This document shows, piece by piece, positions 22,390 through 33,590 of a stretch of 64,000 nucleotides of DNA; positions within the stretch are counted from its first letter, which is position 1; each line of letters opens with the position of its first letter. Position numbers and translations under genes: made by a program. The notes under the pieces were generated by a model. That model saw only the letters and a list, made by a program, of their open reading frames with translations. It had not been told where the DNA came from and did not search any database. Origin of the DNA: Gigaspora rosea (taxonomy: Eukaryota; Glomeromycota; Glomeromycetes; Diversisporales; Gigasporaceae); NCBI GenBank assembly GCA_003550325.1, contig QKWP01000120.1, positions 293,676 to 357,675 of the forward strand. Reading direction: 5' to 3'.

Positions 22390-24422
22390 CATATAATAAT
22401 GCATTATCATTTTATTGTCTTTTGACAATCAATTCTTAGTTTTACTTAGCTAAAATAGTTCCCAATTACTTATTTAGAAAAAGATTTTTGTTTGCTGCTA
22501 AAAGTTTGGGTCTTGGTTATTCAAGGTAATAATGCTATTAATATTTTTTTTTTGTATTTTTATGAATATTAATGCCAGATTTGATTTTTCTACAGATGAA
22601 AATAACTTGCAATAATGTTCTGTACTAAAAAAACTATAGATAAGATACTGATAAGATGTATAATTCAAAAAAAATTAAAGCCTAAACATTTAATAATTAA
22701 TTGAGTTTTTATGTTTCTTGTAACTAATGATTGAAGTATTTTGGCTACGGATTTGTAATATAAGTTCACGATAAAATTATATTAGAATTTTTTTACTATA
22801 TTTTCACATAATAATGCTCATAAGCGTTATCTGTTATTTCAAAAATCGTTGCCGATTATATAAATGTCAAATGACTGGTTTTTAGCTCAAAATAATGCGT
22901 TATTATATAAAGATAAATAAATTATAAAAAATTCTCATAATTAGTCTTAATGCTAGCATAATAAAATTATTATAGTAGCCAATATCTGCTAATTGTCTTT
23001 AACTTGCCAAATTGATTCTCGAGGTAAGACCGTCACAAATATGAGAACTGTTAAAGCCAAATTAGTTTTTTGATATAGTTAAAGTTAACAGGTTATATAG
23101 ATATCAAAAATAAACCTATGCAATATGTAGATTAATATGTAAACAGACCTGGCTTTAAACGACCCCAAATATAGAAACCTAAGGTTGACTCAGGACTGCA
23201 GATTATGATATCCATTCAACCAATCAAAATCTCGAAGTAGAGAGTGATAATACTGCGATAATTGAGCATGTGCAGTTTAGCTTTAGGCACAACATACTTA
23301 AGTTATGCAAGATAATTGTTTTATAAAGGGTTTCAGATTTAATAATAGTTGGAAGTAAAGGAAAATATAATCATTAGAGTTATCAGATTATTGTGAACCA
23401 TCAATCATGCGTTCTAATATCAACTCGTTATTCTTCTTCCTATCCTTTTAGCTCTCCTTTTAGCTATCCTTTTACCTATCCTCCTACTTTATTAAACAAT
23501 CAGATATATTTATATAATTACGATCCTTCCCGCTCTATGCACGATATAATTATTATATATTATTAATCATGAAATGTAATCTTCTATTAACAAATTATTA
23601 CAATTAATGTAATTATAAATATTTCTATACACATAATTATGATGCAATAATTACATACTAACAAAAATTCACTCAACACTGTTTCAAATATAATATAGAA
23701 ACTGTATCACTCCAATCAAATCGGGAATTTTAAAAGATCAAAATTAATAAAATCGAAGCGAAAATTAAAATATTTAATCAAACCTTATATTTAAAGTTCA
23801 GAGTAAATGCTATTGGACGTCTTTACAATGTAGATGAAATATGCTTTTATTTATTTAAATTACAGTACTAGCAGTATTTTTATAATATAAAGAAAAAATA
23901 AATTACAGAGAGGTAATAGTCAGATCCTAAGCCTGCCTCGAAAGGCTATATAACTACACCTAAGAAAACTATATTATTAAAGGCAACTGGATTGTGTATT
24001 TTTTGTGAAACAAACAACTACCTTCACCAAAGTACTGAGCTACCAAATGGTAATTATGAGTATATTAAACCTCACAACACACATAGTCAGAGGCCCTATC
24101 GCTTCAATAGTAGAAACAAAATTTTTTGCTTGACTAAGCATACCCGCACAAATAGTTTCAGCAATCATCTTATCAACACAAAAACAACCTAATGTGAGAA
24201 GGTGGAATATGGATAAAAAAATTGCTCTAAAGGGATTTTATATCAATATTAAGTGGCTATGGAATCATGCCATATTTGGTTGAAAATAATTTAATACTGC
24301 TGGTACATACATGTTGTAGTTATATTTTAATACGTAAAAAAATAATACTATATTAGGAGACTGTAGGACTGGTTTGCATCATTAAAATCAACATATATGC
24401 ACATGAAAATAATTTTTCTTAA
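22390..24422. other. AT-rich stretch without gene
   Basis: I see no credible coding sequence. A short CTATCCTTTTAGCT repeat occurs near 23440-23485, and a 66-codon open frame at 23992 lacks an ATG start and homology. Confidence 0.5.
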
Positions 24423-24866
24423 ATTTTTATAAAATTCAGCATAACTACTAATCAGAATTATGACGATTTTATCCTAATGAATATTGCTATTAATATTAGT
24501 GTAAGTGCAGAAGTAAGATACAATAACAAGTCGCACAAATTAGATATAAGGTTTTGTGACACTCTCCTTTTTTTATTAACGAATATTATAAATAGTGTCT
24601 AGACCCTTTTCTTATTATATATGATGCTGCGATAAGAAAAGGTGAGGAANTATACGCACATGTTTTAAAATTTAAAAATTCTGCATAACTAATTACGACG
24701 ATTTTATCCTAATTAATATTGCTAATGATATTAGTAAAAGTACAAGTCGCACAAAATTAGATATAAGTTTTTGTGACACTCTCCTTTTTTTATTAACGAA
24801 TATTACAAATAATGTCTAGACCCTTTTCTTATTATATACGATACTGCGATAAGAAAAGGTGAGGAA
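24423..24866. repeat. Tandem duplication around an N
   Basis: 24423-24649 and 24671-24866 are near-identical (shared blocks: ACGATTTTATCCTAAT, GACACTCTCCTTTTTTT, GTCTAGACCCTTTTCTTATT, GATAAGAAAAGGTGAGGAA). The undetermined base at 24650 sits exactly at the end of copy 1. Confidence 0.85.
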
Positions 24867-24869
24867 CAT

Positions 24870-25500
24870 AAATTTATGAGTAAACAGTTTCGAGAATGAA
24901 CAAAAATTCAGTGTAATACTTTACCATTACAATCAACATATGACACTGCATGTGGCTAAGGCTAATTTGGTACTATCATGATGATATTTCTGATCATAAC
25001 TTGCTCATCGATATATTAGTCTTAACATTTTGACAACTTGAATTTTGCGATTCGCATGTCATAACCTAAGCTAAATGGAAATAACATAATTATGTTATTT
25101 TTACTACATATATGTGCTTTATTTTATCACAACTACTTATATGCAAACAAACACAAATCAACAATATAAAGAAAGAACAACTTGTCAAAAACTAAAAACA
25201 CCCAAGCAGATTATAATGGAGAGCATGAAAAAGCCGAATAAGAGGAATCTTACCGTGAGTTGGATATTTTTTTCTTTGTTTCTTCTTCTCACTAAATTTT
25301 CCAAGTCCAAGCTATATACGTTAAATGAGATTACGCAAAAATTCATCATGTGATCACAAAAACTTGCCAAATAGGGTCGAACTGAGATTCGCCTGCTTGC
25401 TGTAATTTAGAATAAACGGTGAAGTTAAATTATGCTATCTATTTAGGGCTATATCCAATTAGAGTCATTGCATTCTGTTCCTTAAGAAAGAAAAAAAAAT
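24870..25500. other. Stretch without supported gene
   Basis: A 79-codon frame from 25114 includes a hydrophobic run (WIFFSLFLLLTKF) but has biased AT-rich composition, an overlapping antisense frame and no recognised domain. I do not call it a gene. Confidence 0.4.
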
Positions 25501-25507
25501 CAGAATT

Positions 25508-26905
25508 TCATTCAAAAGCAATATCAATATGCTTTTCAACAACAATTGCTTTCCGGTAAAATTCACCAACATAATATATTGAGGTGCGCGATATACTATG
25601 TAAATCAAAACTATATGTGGTATCATATAAAAATCCATTATCGAATTTTTTTAATAATTAATACAAATTTTTAAACAGATGTACAACCCTAATGGTTCGA
25701 TAGTTTTGGATAAAACTTCACAAAGACAAGCATTATGTCTCTACAAACAAAGTTATAGCCATTTCTTTAAATACGAACCTAAATTTACCCTTTCTTCTTG
25801 TACTTTTTTTTAAAAAAAAACACAAGTAGCATATTGCAAACCCTTTTCTTTTTGCTACTTTTTTTTAAGAAAAAAATATATAGCATATTATAGTTTTTCA
25901 TATTTAAATAAATGAAATGATTCTAAAGTCTTGTTTATAGAAATGTAATACTAGTCTTTGCGAAAATTTATTTAAAACTATCAAACCATTAGGGCTGTAC
26001 ATCTATTTAAAATTTGAAAAAATTTATTAATAAATTTTTTTATATGACTACATATAATTTTAATTTACATAGTATACCGCGCACCTCAATGATACATTCC
26101 ATTAGCGTGCCCCATTTCTGCAATATTTAAATGCTTTCTTTTCGTTCTCTTCAACACCACTTCCATTTTTGTAACAATATTCAACATTATTTGTTCCAAG
26201 GGTATAACCCATTTCTGCAGCTTTTTGATAATATGAATGCTTTTATTTCAACTCCAATTCCAAGCAGATAACAATATTCAACACTATTTGTTCCATAGCA
26301 TTACCCATCTCTGCAGATTTTTGAAAATAAAAAAATGCCTTATGTTCATCCTTTTCAACCCCAACTCCATATAGATAACAATATCCAATATCGTGTATTC
26401 CATTAACGTATCCCATCTCAGCAGATTTTTGATAATAAATGAATGCCTTATGTTCATCCTTTTCAACTCCAACTCCATTTTCATAACATAAACCTGACAG
26501 AAAATATTCCATAAGAAATCATCCTTTTCTGCTAATTTTTGATAATAATTGAATACTTTATATTCATCCTTTTCAATTCATTTTCCAAAACGATAACAAC
26601 TTGCAAGAATGAATTGAACTGAGTTAATTAGATTATCTAAACAAAAATTGATAATATTTCTAGATTTTGTTTCTTCTTTATTAGAAACTGCCCTAATTTA
26701 TCAAGACTTGAGCATTCTGGCTTGCCTTTCAATTTTTCTTCTTTATATAAATTACATATATCATTAACAATTTCATTTAAAAAATCATATACAAATTATT
26801 ATCCTCTAAATACAATTGAGTACTATTGTTGGCTATTTGAGTAATATCCGATGAACACTCGATTTTTTCATCTTGCTTTACAAATAGATTATTGTGATTA
26901 GACAT
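25508..26905 (-). pseudogene. Sel1-repeat protein gene, split by a MITE
   Basis: The minus-strand ATG is at 26905 (MSNHNNLFVKQDEKIE). Downstream come Sel1-like repeats, helical-pair units of about 36 residues with the pattern YYQKSAEMGYVNGIHDIGYC..GVGVEKDEHKA, at 26510-26240 and again at 26240-26095. The frame changes several times (near 26800, 26690, 26570 and 26265) and contains stops. At 26090 the coding sequence is interrupted by a 513-bp MITE and resumes on its other side at 25577 with VGEFYRKAIVVEKHIDIAFE. Sel1 repeats are scaffold modules, often fused to kinases in Rhizophagus; no kinase part is seen here. A complete MULE lies just upstream of the start codon. Confidence 0.8.
25578..26090. 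mobile_element. Long-TIR MITE inside Sel1 gene
   Basis: Ends ATTGAGGTGCGCGATATACT and AGTATACCGCGCACCTCAAT pair, and the arms continue inward for about 200 bp (GATGTACAACCCTAATGGTT pairs with AACCATTAGGGCTGTACATC). Removing it restores a contiguous Sel1 repeat, so it inserted after the gene existed. The target duplication is at most a few bases (AT). Confidence 0.85.
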
Positions 26906-27269
26906 TTTGACGCAAGAAGTATAGTGCACAGCATTTCTGAAATCTGTGACAGGTTAGCCGATAATATGACGTACTATTTAGGACCGTCGGTCAATTTGAC
27001 CATACCGAAATTTTTTTTTATTAGCGGGAAATTTTAAATATCAATATGTATACATTATTAATTCCAATATCACTACTGCTATATATAACTAATACTAAAA
27101 TATCCAAATTTCTACTAAAATATGCTACTGTATAAAGTTTGGGCTTTCTTTACAATGCCTTTTCGTGCAGTTTTAGCAAATTATTTGACCCAAATTTATT
27201 TTAACTATTACATTTATACTTTAGTTTGGCTGATTATTTGATATATTTACACTTAACCTATGAACCTTT

Positions 27270-29772
27270 TTACCTATTTTTTTTCTTTTTTCGTGCTGGA
27301 ATAGTTTGAGGATCTGTATTTTCTTTTTCTTTGTTTGCAGAAGTAGGGAATCTTCGCTTTCTACTACCATTTTCTACTTTACGTCTTTTAACTGATTCTA
27401 CCTGAACTCTGATTCACGCACCACTCTTAACACAAGCCATCGGATCATTATGATTTAAATCATATAAATAGGAAGATAGCCGAGAAACTGATTTTGATTT
27501 TGCAACGTTATAACGTTCTTTGAACTTATCCAATGCAGCACATAATGGTTCGCCAGCATTTTGATAATCTAATTTAACCTCTTCTAAAAATGTAACAAAT
27601 GGTAAAATATTGATATCTTCACGATTTTAATTTGGTTCTTTCCATTCAATATCTGAAGCACTGCTTGTTTCGTTATTAATATTTGGAGTACTAGAAAATG
27701 GCGGTTTACTATGGTGTAAATTTTCTTGTTGTAAATTTTTTTGTTGTAAATTTTCTTGTTGTAAATTTTCTAGTTGTAAATTTTCTTGTTGTAAATTTTC
27801 TTGTTGTGAGGCTGGTTGTGCATGAAGTGAGGCATAGAACGAATTATCATAAGCAATATAACCAAATGCAATGTAAGTATAATTTGCATAGTCATTTGGC
27901 ATTAATGACGGAATAAAGTTAAACATTGAAAGATGAAATTTCATTGGGATGGCTCCTTGATGTTTACATGGAGCACCATTTATACCAACAAAACAAGAAC
28001 ATGTACCAATTTCACTATTTGCGATATAAAAAATGCCTGTGCCTTGTTGTGTACTAGGTACTAAATATTCATTTTCAACATTCGTTCTTTGAATCTGTTC
28101 TTTATTTACGTGCTCCCATCCGGAGCATAAAAATCGTTTAGCAAGTTGTAAATGGTCGGGATGCATGTTTGCAAAGCCAAGTAAACGATGCTCGTAAAAC
28201 CTTTCCATATTAGCGGTGATAAATTGGAACACTTGAATGGGATTGTATGCTTGTGTTCTGGCAAATATAATGTCTTTTAATATTCCAAAGCTACGTTCAA
28301 CGTAGTTATTGGTATTATTTCCACAAAGTGGTAAGTTTAACCGAAATGAAAGCGCCCAAAAGTGACGACGTTCCCATAGTAGTTCAAAATGTCTTTTTAA
28401 TTGAGGGTAATTATAATAAAACTACTGTTTAAATTCTTGATAATATGATTCCATTTCCGAATTTAATTTAGCATATAGAACCTTTTTCATTTATGCCATA
28501 ATGCACATACGATCTTCTTTTTAAACCTTATGCTTGGAATCATAAATCCATCTCCAAAATGCTTGTAGCACATGGAAGGTACATAAAAGACGAATTGTTT
28601 TTGGATAGCACAATTCTAAAGCATTTCGTATTGCACAGGAATCGTCTGTAAGAAATACTGCAGGCCCTAATTGTGGTCCATTACAATAAAAAGCATGTGA
28701 TGGAAGTATAGTCTTTAATAAGTTTAACGCTTTTTCTAATGTTATTTCAAGTTCATCTGAAGTTATAAAAATTCCAAGCAGAAGAGCACCAATTGCGCAG
28801 CTAGTATACATAAGCGTAATTGAGGTATTAAGAGACTCGAATGATGCAGATGAATCTAAATAGCATAATTCACCCGCTTGTCGTACTTTTTCATGAACAC
28901 GGGACATAAAATTTGTAACAATACACAAGATAAATGCATTTTTAGTATATGCATTATATTCTTGTAAAATGGCTCTTCCTCGACCTGAACTATTATATTC
29001 CTTAACTACTTCTGCCAGACGCTCGAACATCGATTTGCCGTTACGACTTCCAAGTATGCTATCACGGTATTTTTGATAAAGCTTCGCAACATAGTCATAG
29101 TCAGGATTAAAAGCCCTGTCTGCAAGTAATTCAATCAATTCTTGTTCATTTGTAGTATTAATATGGAGATTATCTTGGTATGTATATAATGCCGTGGAAG
29201 GAGAATGTCCATCTTTAAATAAATTTAAAAATTCTTCACGAACTTCTTCTTTAACAGGACGAAAGCTTAATGCTTCTGCTGAGTTAATAACATGATTATG
29301 AATATACTTCAGGTTAATTTCCAATGGGTGATCAAATAAAAGTCGTTGTCTTTCCAGACGCAAATGAATTGTCACGCCACAAAATATATCACATGCTCTG
29401 AACGATTGTGGTCTTTTTGTTTGAACATTGCCCTGTTTTTTTTTTTACTTCGTGACTGTGAATACAATAGCGTTTTTCTCGAAATAGAACTCTATGTTCT
29501 TTTATTGTATATCCTCTAGTTTTTGGCATTGTGGTCTTTGAATGTAGTTGAACCGCTGAAATCCACTCTGATGCTTCCTTTTTACTATTAATGTTTGCAA
29601 ATGCATCTAATTCGAAATTTGAAACATCAAAGTTTTCTGGTGTTTTATATGACGGCAGAATATTGAAATTTTGAATTTGGTATGTATAATTTTGAGGAAG
29701 GACATTTTTTAAGGCTTCAGGTAAAGTATTCCAAGAAAATATTTGTGTATTCGTTATAGTGCTGCCTTCCAT
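27270..29772 (-). pseudogene. MULE transposase with SWIM finger
   Basis: Reads from ATG at 29772 (MEGSTITNTQIFSWNTLPEA). Domains in order: N-terminal zinc-binding segment of WRKY-GCM1/FLYWCH kind (RYCIHSHEVKKK ... RACDIFCGVTIHL ... YIHNHV); a helical region; the DDE core with CYLDSSASFESLN, GALLLGIFITSDE and AVFLTDDSCAIRNAL, then LLCTFHVLQAFWRW; VERSFGILKDIIFARTQ; a SWIM finger CSCFVGINGAPCKH (CxC..CxH); seven QQENL-type repeats; and a basic tail ending RKKKKNR. There is one frame change near 29380 and five in-frame stops (about 28522, 28492, 28423, 27628, 27416); the frame is otherwise continuous for about 700 codons. It would cut at the TIRs of the surrounding element; now probably inactive. 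Confidence 0.88.
27717..27808 (-). repeat. 15-bp minisatellite coding QQENL repeats
   Basis: TTTTCTTGTTGTAAA is repeated about six to seven times, encoding (L/Q)QQENL pentapeptides within the C-terminal part of the MULE transposase. Likely a flexible, coiled or low-complexity linker; copy number may vary between strains. Confidence 0.85.
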
Positions 29773-30099
29773 ATATTTGTGTGTTTCAACTTCAAACAAT
29801 TAAGAAATTCACGTAGGTATTCAAAGAACTTCTGCAGATTAGATTACAGTAAAAGAAAAAATTAAGGTCGATTATATGTTTCAATTATATTGACTATAAT
29901 GTTAAAATTTTATTATTATTATCGCTTTGAAAAGGAAATATTTAAACAATTTCCTTTTTTTAATTAGTAATAATTTTACGTAACTGATGGTATAATTGAT
30001 AGGTCATATGCAATCAGGTCAATTTTTATGCCGCCGTGATAGAGTCAGGCAGGTAATTGACTAACCTGTCACAGATTTCAGAAATGCTAGTGCACAATA

Positions 30100-31130
30100 T
30101 AGTTGCATCAAATTTATTGAGTAGAGTTATGTATTATATTGCACAATATACAACTTTTAGATGATATTTAAATGAGTTAATAAATTTGCAACTATAGTTA
30201 CTGCAAACACTTGTGAGGCAGTTCGGAGGGTACCCTAGTTTATATGAAACGGGTACGGTACAGGTACGGGTACTAGACTTTGAACCCTAGGGCAAGGCCT
30301 TGTATAGGCAGGTAGGGTCAGGGTATTGCTAATACTCAGCCCTACCCGGCCCTTGCAGAAGCCTAATTACCATTAACAAAATCATCATAGTCTCTATATA
30401 GATATCTCATATGCCCAACTATATATCTAATTTAAACCCTAAATATCTTATACAATATCTTATTGCACACTATGACTCTATTAAAAAACCCTTCGAAATT
30501 GGTATATACTTTAAGTTTCTCATTGTATCTAAGTTTTTATAGTCTAAAAGAACAAAAATTTGAAATTAATTACTACACGTACTAATATATATATAATTTT
30601 ATTTTTTATTTTTTGAAAACTTATACATAATATATATAATAAAAATTAATACTTTTTGTCTACATTGCCTTTGCTAAGTCGTCGTTCTAAATGTTTTTGC
30701 CTTCTTTTTTTTTGCAGAACAAACGAAATTTTCGGTAAGATAGTGGCTTGAAGTTTCTTACATTTCTTATAACTTTAGTAGAAAAATCGTACTATGAAAG
30801 TTGGTGGATTCAGATGGGTTCAGTAAATATGTTGTAGGGCAGAGCGAAAGCATCAAGTTTACAAAGAGTTAAAAAATTTTTTTATCAATTGAAGATCTCA
30901 TGTAACATTGACAGTCCTACCTGTAAATTGATTCAGCTAGTCAAACGTCCAACTGATGCATCTGAGATTACACAGTTATATTGTTTATTGTTAATATGCA
31001 TTACATGATCAGCGCGTATTTTTATTGGCAGATATGCGGAAAATATATAAGGTATATATCTCCTGCGGGAGATGCCTATAATTACCCTATATTAAAATAT
31101 ATTATTCTTTAATAATATAATTAGGATAAC
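30100..31130. other. Intergenic stretch with worn repeats
   Basis: No gene. 30225-30355 holds GGGTACGG-type repeats and a GCAAGGCC..GGCCCTTGC pair. 31040-31085 is the inverted relative of the 17836 motif (ATCTCCTGCGGGAGAT palindrome). Confidence 0.5.
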
Positions 31131-31134
31131 CTAA

Positions 31135-32035
31135 AGATCATCAAAGTTTGTTACCATTTTTACAATCCAACCACTGTGTACCCGATGAATTACATTTAAT
31201 GTTACATATTGTCGATGTTCTTCTTGAAGAGCTTTTTTTATGAATTAATGAACTATCCAAATTTTGACTTTAAAAGTAAATCTAAGTCAAAATCAAAATT
31301 ATTGCAACCATGATCATCAAATATTAGTATCCGTGATCAAATTAAAAAAAACTATGGCATCTATTAGTGTGAATTTCCGATTTATAATTCAGAAACTGTA
31401 GGAGGCAAATACAAATAGACTGCTTTAATGGAACTGGCAAAAAAACGTATATTAGAAAAATTTCTAGTGACAAATTATTTACCAGGATCACGTGGTCAAA
31501 CAATTGAAAAGTTGTGCCGAGATTTTTTTAGTTTATACAAATTAATGCATAGTAAAGATGAGTTGGCAGATGCAACTATAAATAAATTTGAAATTGATGC
31601 ACAAAATGGGTATTTACATTTTGTCAACCTACTTTAAAAAAGCAACTGGAGAAATTATGCAAGAAGGAATTTATTAACGTCAAAACGTAACACCTTATAT
31701 GCATGTTTTAGCATGTCATATTCCAGCTTTTATGCGATCACTAAAATCAGAAGGTTTAAAATTGCGATATTTTTCAAGTTCAGTTTGGAAAAAAAATCAT
31801 CAACATATAAATAGTTTATTATTATAATTTGTTTATATTTAAACTAATATTGACTATGTAATTTATAGGTTCGTTTGTTTTTTGGTAAAACTATGATGGG
31901 TGGTAAAAAAACTCAGCAATCACCAGTTAAAGAAATACAAAAATATGAAAATCGTCAAATTTACTTTTTAATTCATAACATTCCGAATTCTTATTCTGAA
32001 AAATTTATAGAAATTGATACGCAAAAATAGCTAGT
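31135..32035 (+). pseudogene. Unrecognised decayed gene of repeated fungal family
   Basis: Good coding runs in changing frames: HCVPDELHLMLHIVDVLLEE (near 31190); MELAKKRILEKFLVTNYLPG continuing to KFEIDAQ (31428-31610); then VTPYMHVLACHIPAFMRSLK (31690-31750), GLKLRYFSSSVWKKNHQHI, and after a possible intron (about 31815-31868, ending TTATAG) VRLFFGKTMMGGKK and ENRQIYFLIHNIPNSY. The order suggests one protein of at least 280 residues, interrupted by several stops. I recall similar blocks in multicopy uncharacterised proteins of AM fungi, probably transposon-borne, but cannot name a domain. It converges with the C2H2 gene at 33085. Confidence 0.5.
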
Positions 32036-32039
32036 ACTA

Positions 32040-32530
32040 TAGCTAGCTTTTTTTTCATTTCTCTGGACAGCAACAAGTTCTTTAATTTCTCCTTTAGGGT
32101 CATGGGGTGATTGGGCGTATCCAATTTATAATTGGGCTTAGTGTAATAAATTTATTTCTCCCGTTGTTTTAAATCACAAATAAGATTAAGTTTTATTATA
32201 ATAATAATAAACAATATATAATTAATATATTGTTAAATAAATCATAATATAAAATCATTGCTTTGTCTAAATTATACCTTATATAATAATTACTATAACT
32301 TAAAAATAATTTATTATAAACAAAAAAAATTTTTGTACTCTAACTAAAGAATTACAAAAAAAAAAATCTAAACGTTCTATAAAAAAAAATTCATACGTCA
32401 TATTCTTATAAGTTTGATATTATCTAAAAAAAATATATATATTAATTATAATAATTTAATATTGACTAATATACTAAAGTAATACCTACTGTCTTAATTA
32501 TTTTCGATAAGAATTGTTTGACGATATGTA
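32040..32530. other. AT-rich spacer between convergent decayed genes
   Basis: Very AT-rich with A and T runs; no coding sequence or repeat structure that I can support. Confidence 0.5.
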
Positions 32531-32536
32531 AAAAAA

Positions 32537-33085
32537 CTATGACATAACCCCATAAAAATAAATAGACTCATATCCATCCTGAAAAATCTTGTATGACTTT
32601 CGCTTCCAACTAAAGTCTACTTCCTTATCAATAAGATTTTTGGTAATTGGATCTTGTTGCTGATAATAGACTATAGTCTCTCCACCAAATTTGTTTGCTT
32701 TTATCCACTAGTTAGGACACTGAAATATTTTACCAATTTGTTTTACACCAGCCTGATCTTTAAATACACAATTATATTTGTAGCCAGATACTTGAAATGT
32801 AAAAGTTTCTTGTTCTCAAAAGATAAAGTAAAACAAATTGTCTTCGCAATGCAGTTGAACTTTTTTTTTGCCTTCTGTTGAACAATGTGACCCAAGTTGG
32901 TATTGTATAGTATCAATAAACAAACCACGAAAGTGGCAATATGAAGAATAAAGAGGAACAGAAAGAATATGTTGGTATGGAATAATAATGTTTTGATTAT
33001 AAAATTTTTGTTCATGAGTAACTAATGAAGTTTTATTTGCATATGACTTATCGCATAAAAGGCAATGAAAAGGTTTGGCTACCAT
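32537..33085 (-). pseudogene. C2H2 zinc-finger protein, two internal stops
   Basis: A 182-codon frame from ATG at 33085 to TAG at 32537 is continuous except for a TGA (about 32816) and a TAG (about 32690). The N-terminus is a classical C2H2 finger, FHCLLCDKSYANKTSLVTHE (CxxC..H; the second histidine is not clearly placed). The rest (YQLGSHCSTEGKKKVQL, YNCVFKDQAGVKQIGKIF, WKRKSYKIFQDGYESIYFYG) has normal composition but no domain I recognise. With just two stops it is a young pseudogene, or the stops reflect unmodelled introns or base errors. A DNA-binding role is inferred only from the finger. Confidence 0.6.
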
Positions 33086-33590
33086 TGATTACTAATAAAA
33101 GTAATGATCGTGATATAATTATCTATTATTGATATGACGTACGTATTATTTATTTACTACTGTATTATCTGTTATACCTGATACAGTATATTTTACAGTA
33201 TATTTACATATATAGTATGTTTATCCAAATTTGGAATATTGTACTTATCACATTTAGATATCACAGGTAATGAGCATCATTAGCCCATATGAATAAGCAA
33301 AAAATTACTATAAATAAAAAAAAACTATATAAAAAAAACACAAAAAATAAACAAACTAATATCTAATCTATATATATATTTCAGGGTCCTAAATTGTAAA
33401 AAATATATCAAAGAAGAGATAACAAAATTTTTAAAATTTTTTCTTAGTTGATTCTGTTTGCTGCTTTATATCGGTCAGTTGTTCCCAATACTATAATTAC
33501 TCTTGTCCTCCTTCTCTTGAAAAGATTTATAACTATTTTAACTATTTTGCTTGGTAATTTTATTCTATTCATGGCTAGATAGGACCCTGG

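Larger units (their letters stand above)
26931..30087 (-). mobile_element. Complete MULE with TIRs and 9-bp target duplication
   Basis: Both ends carry the same perfect 27-bp inverted repeat, beginning GCATTTCTGAAATCTGTGAC (26931-26957 and 30061-30087). The flanks are an exact 9-bp duplication TAGTGCACA (26922-26930 and 30088-30096), the length diagnostic of Mutator-like elements. The element spans 3157 bp and carries a transposase gene on the minus strand. It sits 16 bp upstream of the target duplication of the Sel1-repeat gene start (ATG at 26905), so it separates that gene from its promoter. Perfect ends suggest a fairly recent insertion, although the transposase frame is already broken. 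Confidence 0.95.

Noticed and set aside
25114-25353. Possible small secreted or membrane peptide
   Set aside because: There is one hydrophobic run only; composition matches background and an antisense frame overlaps.
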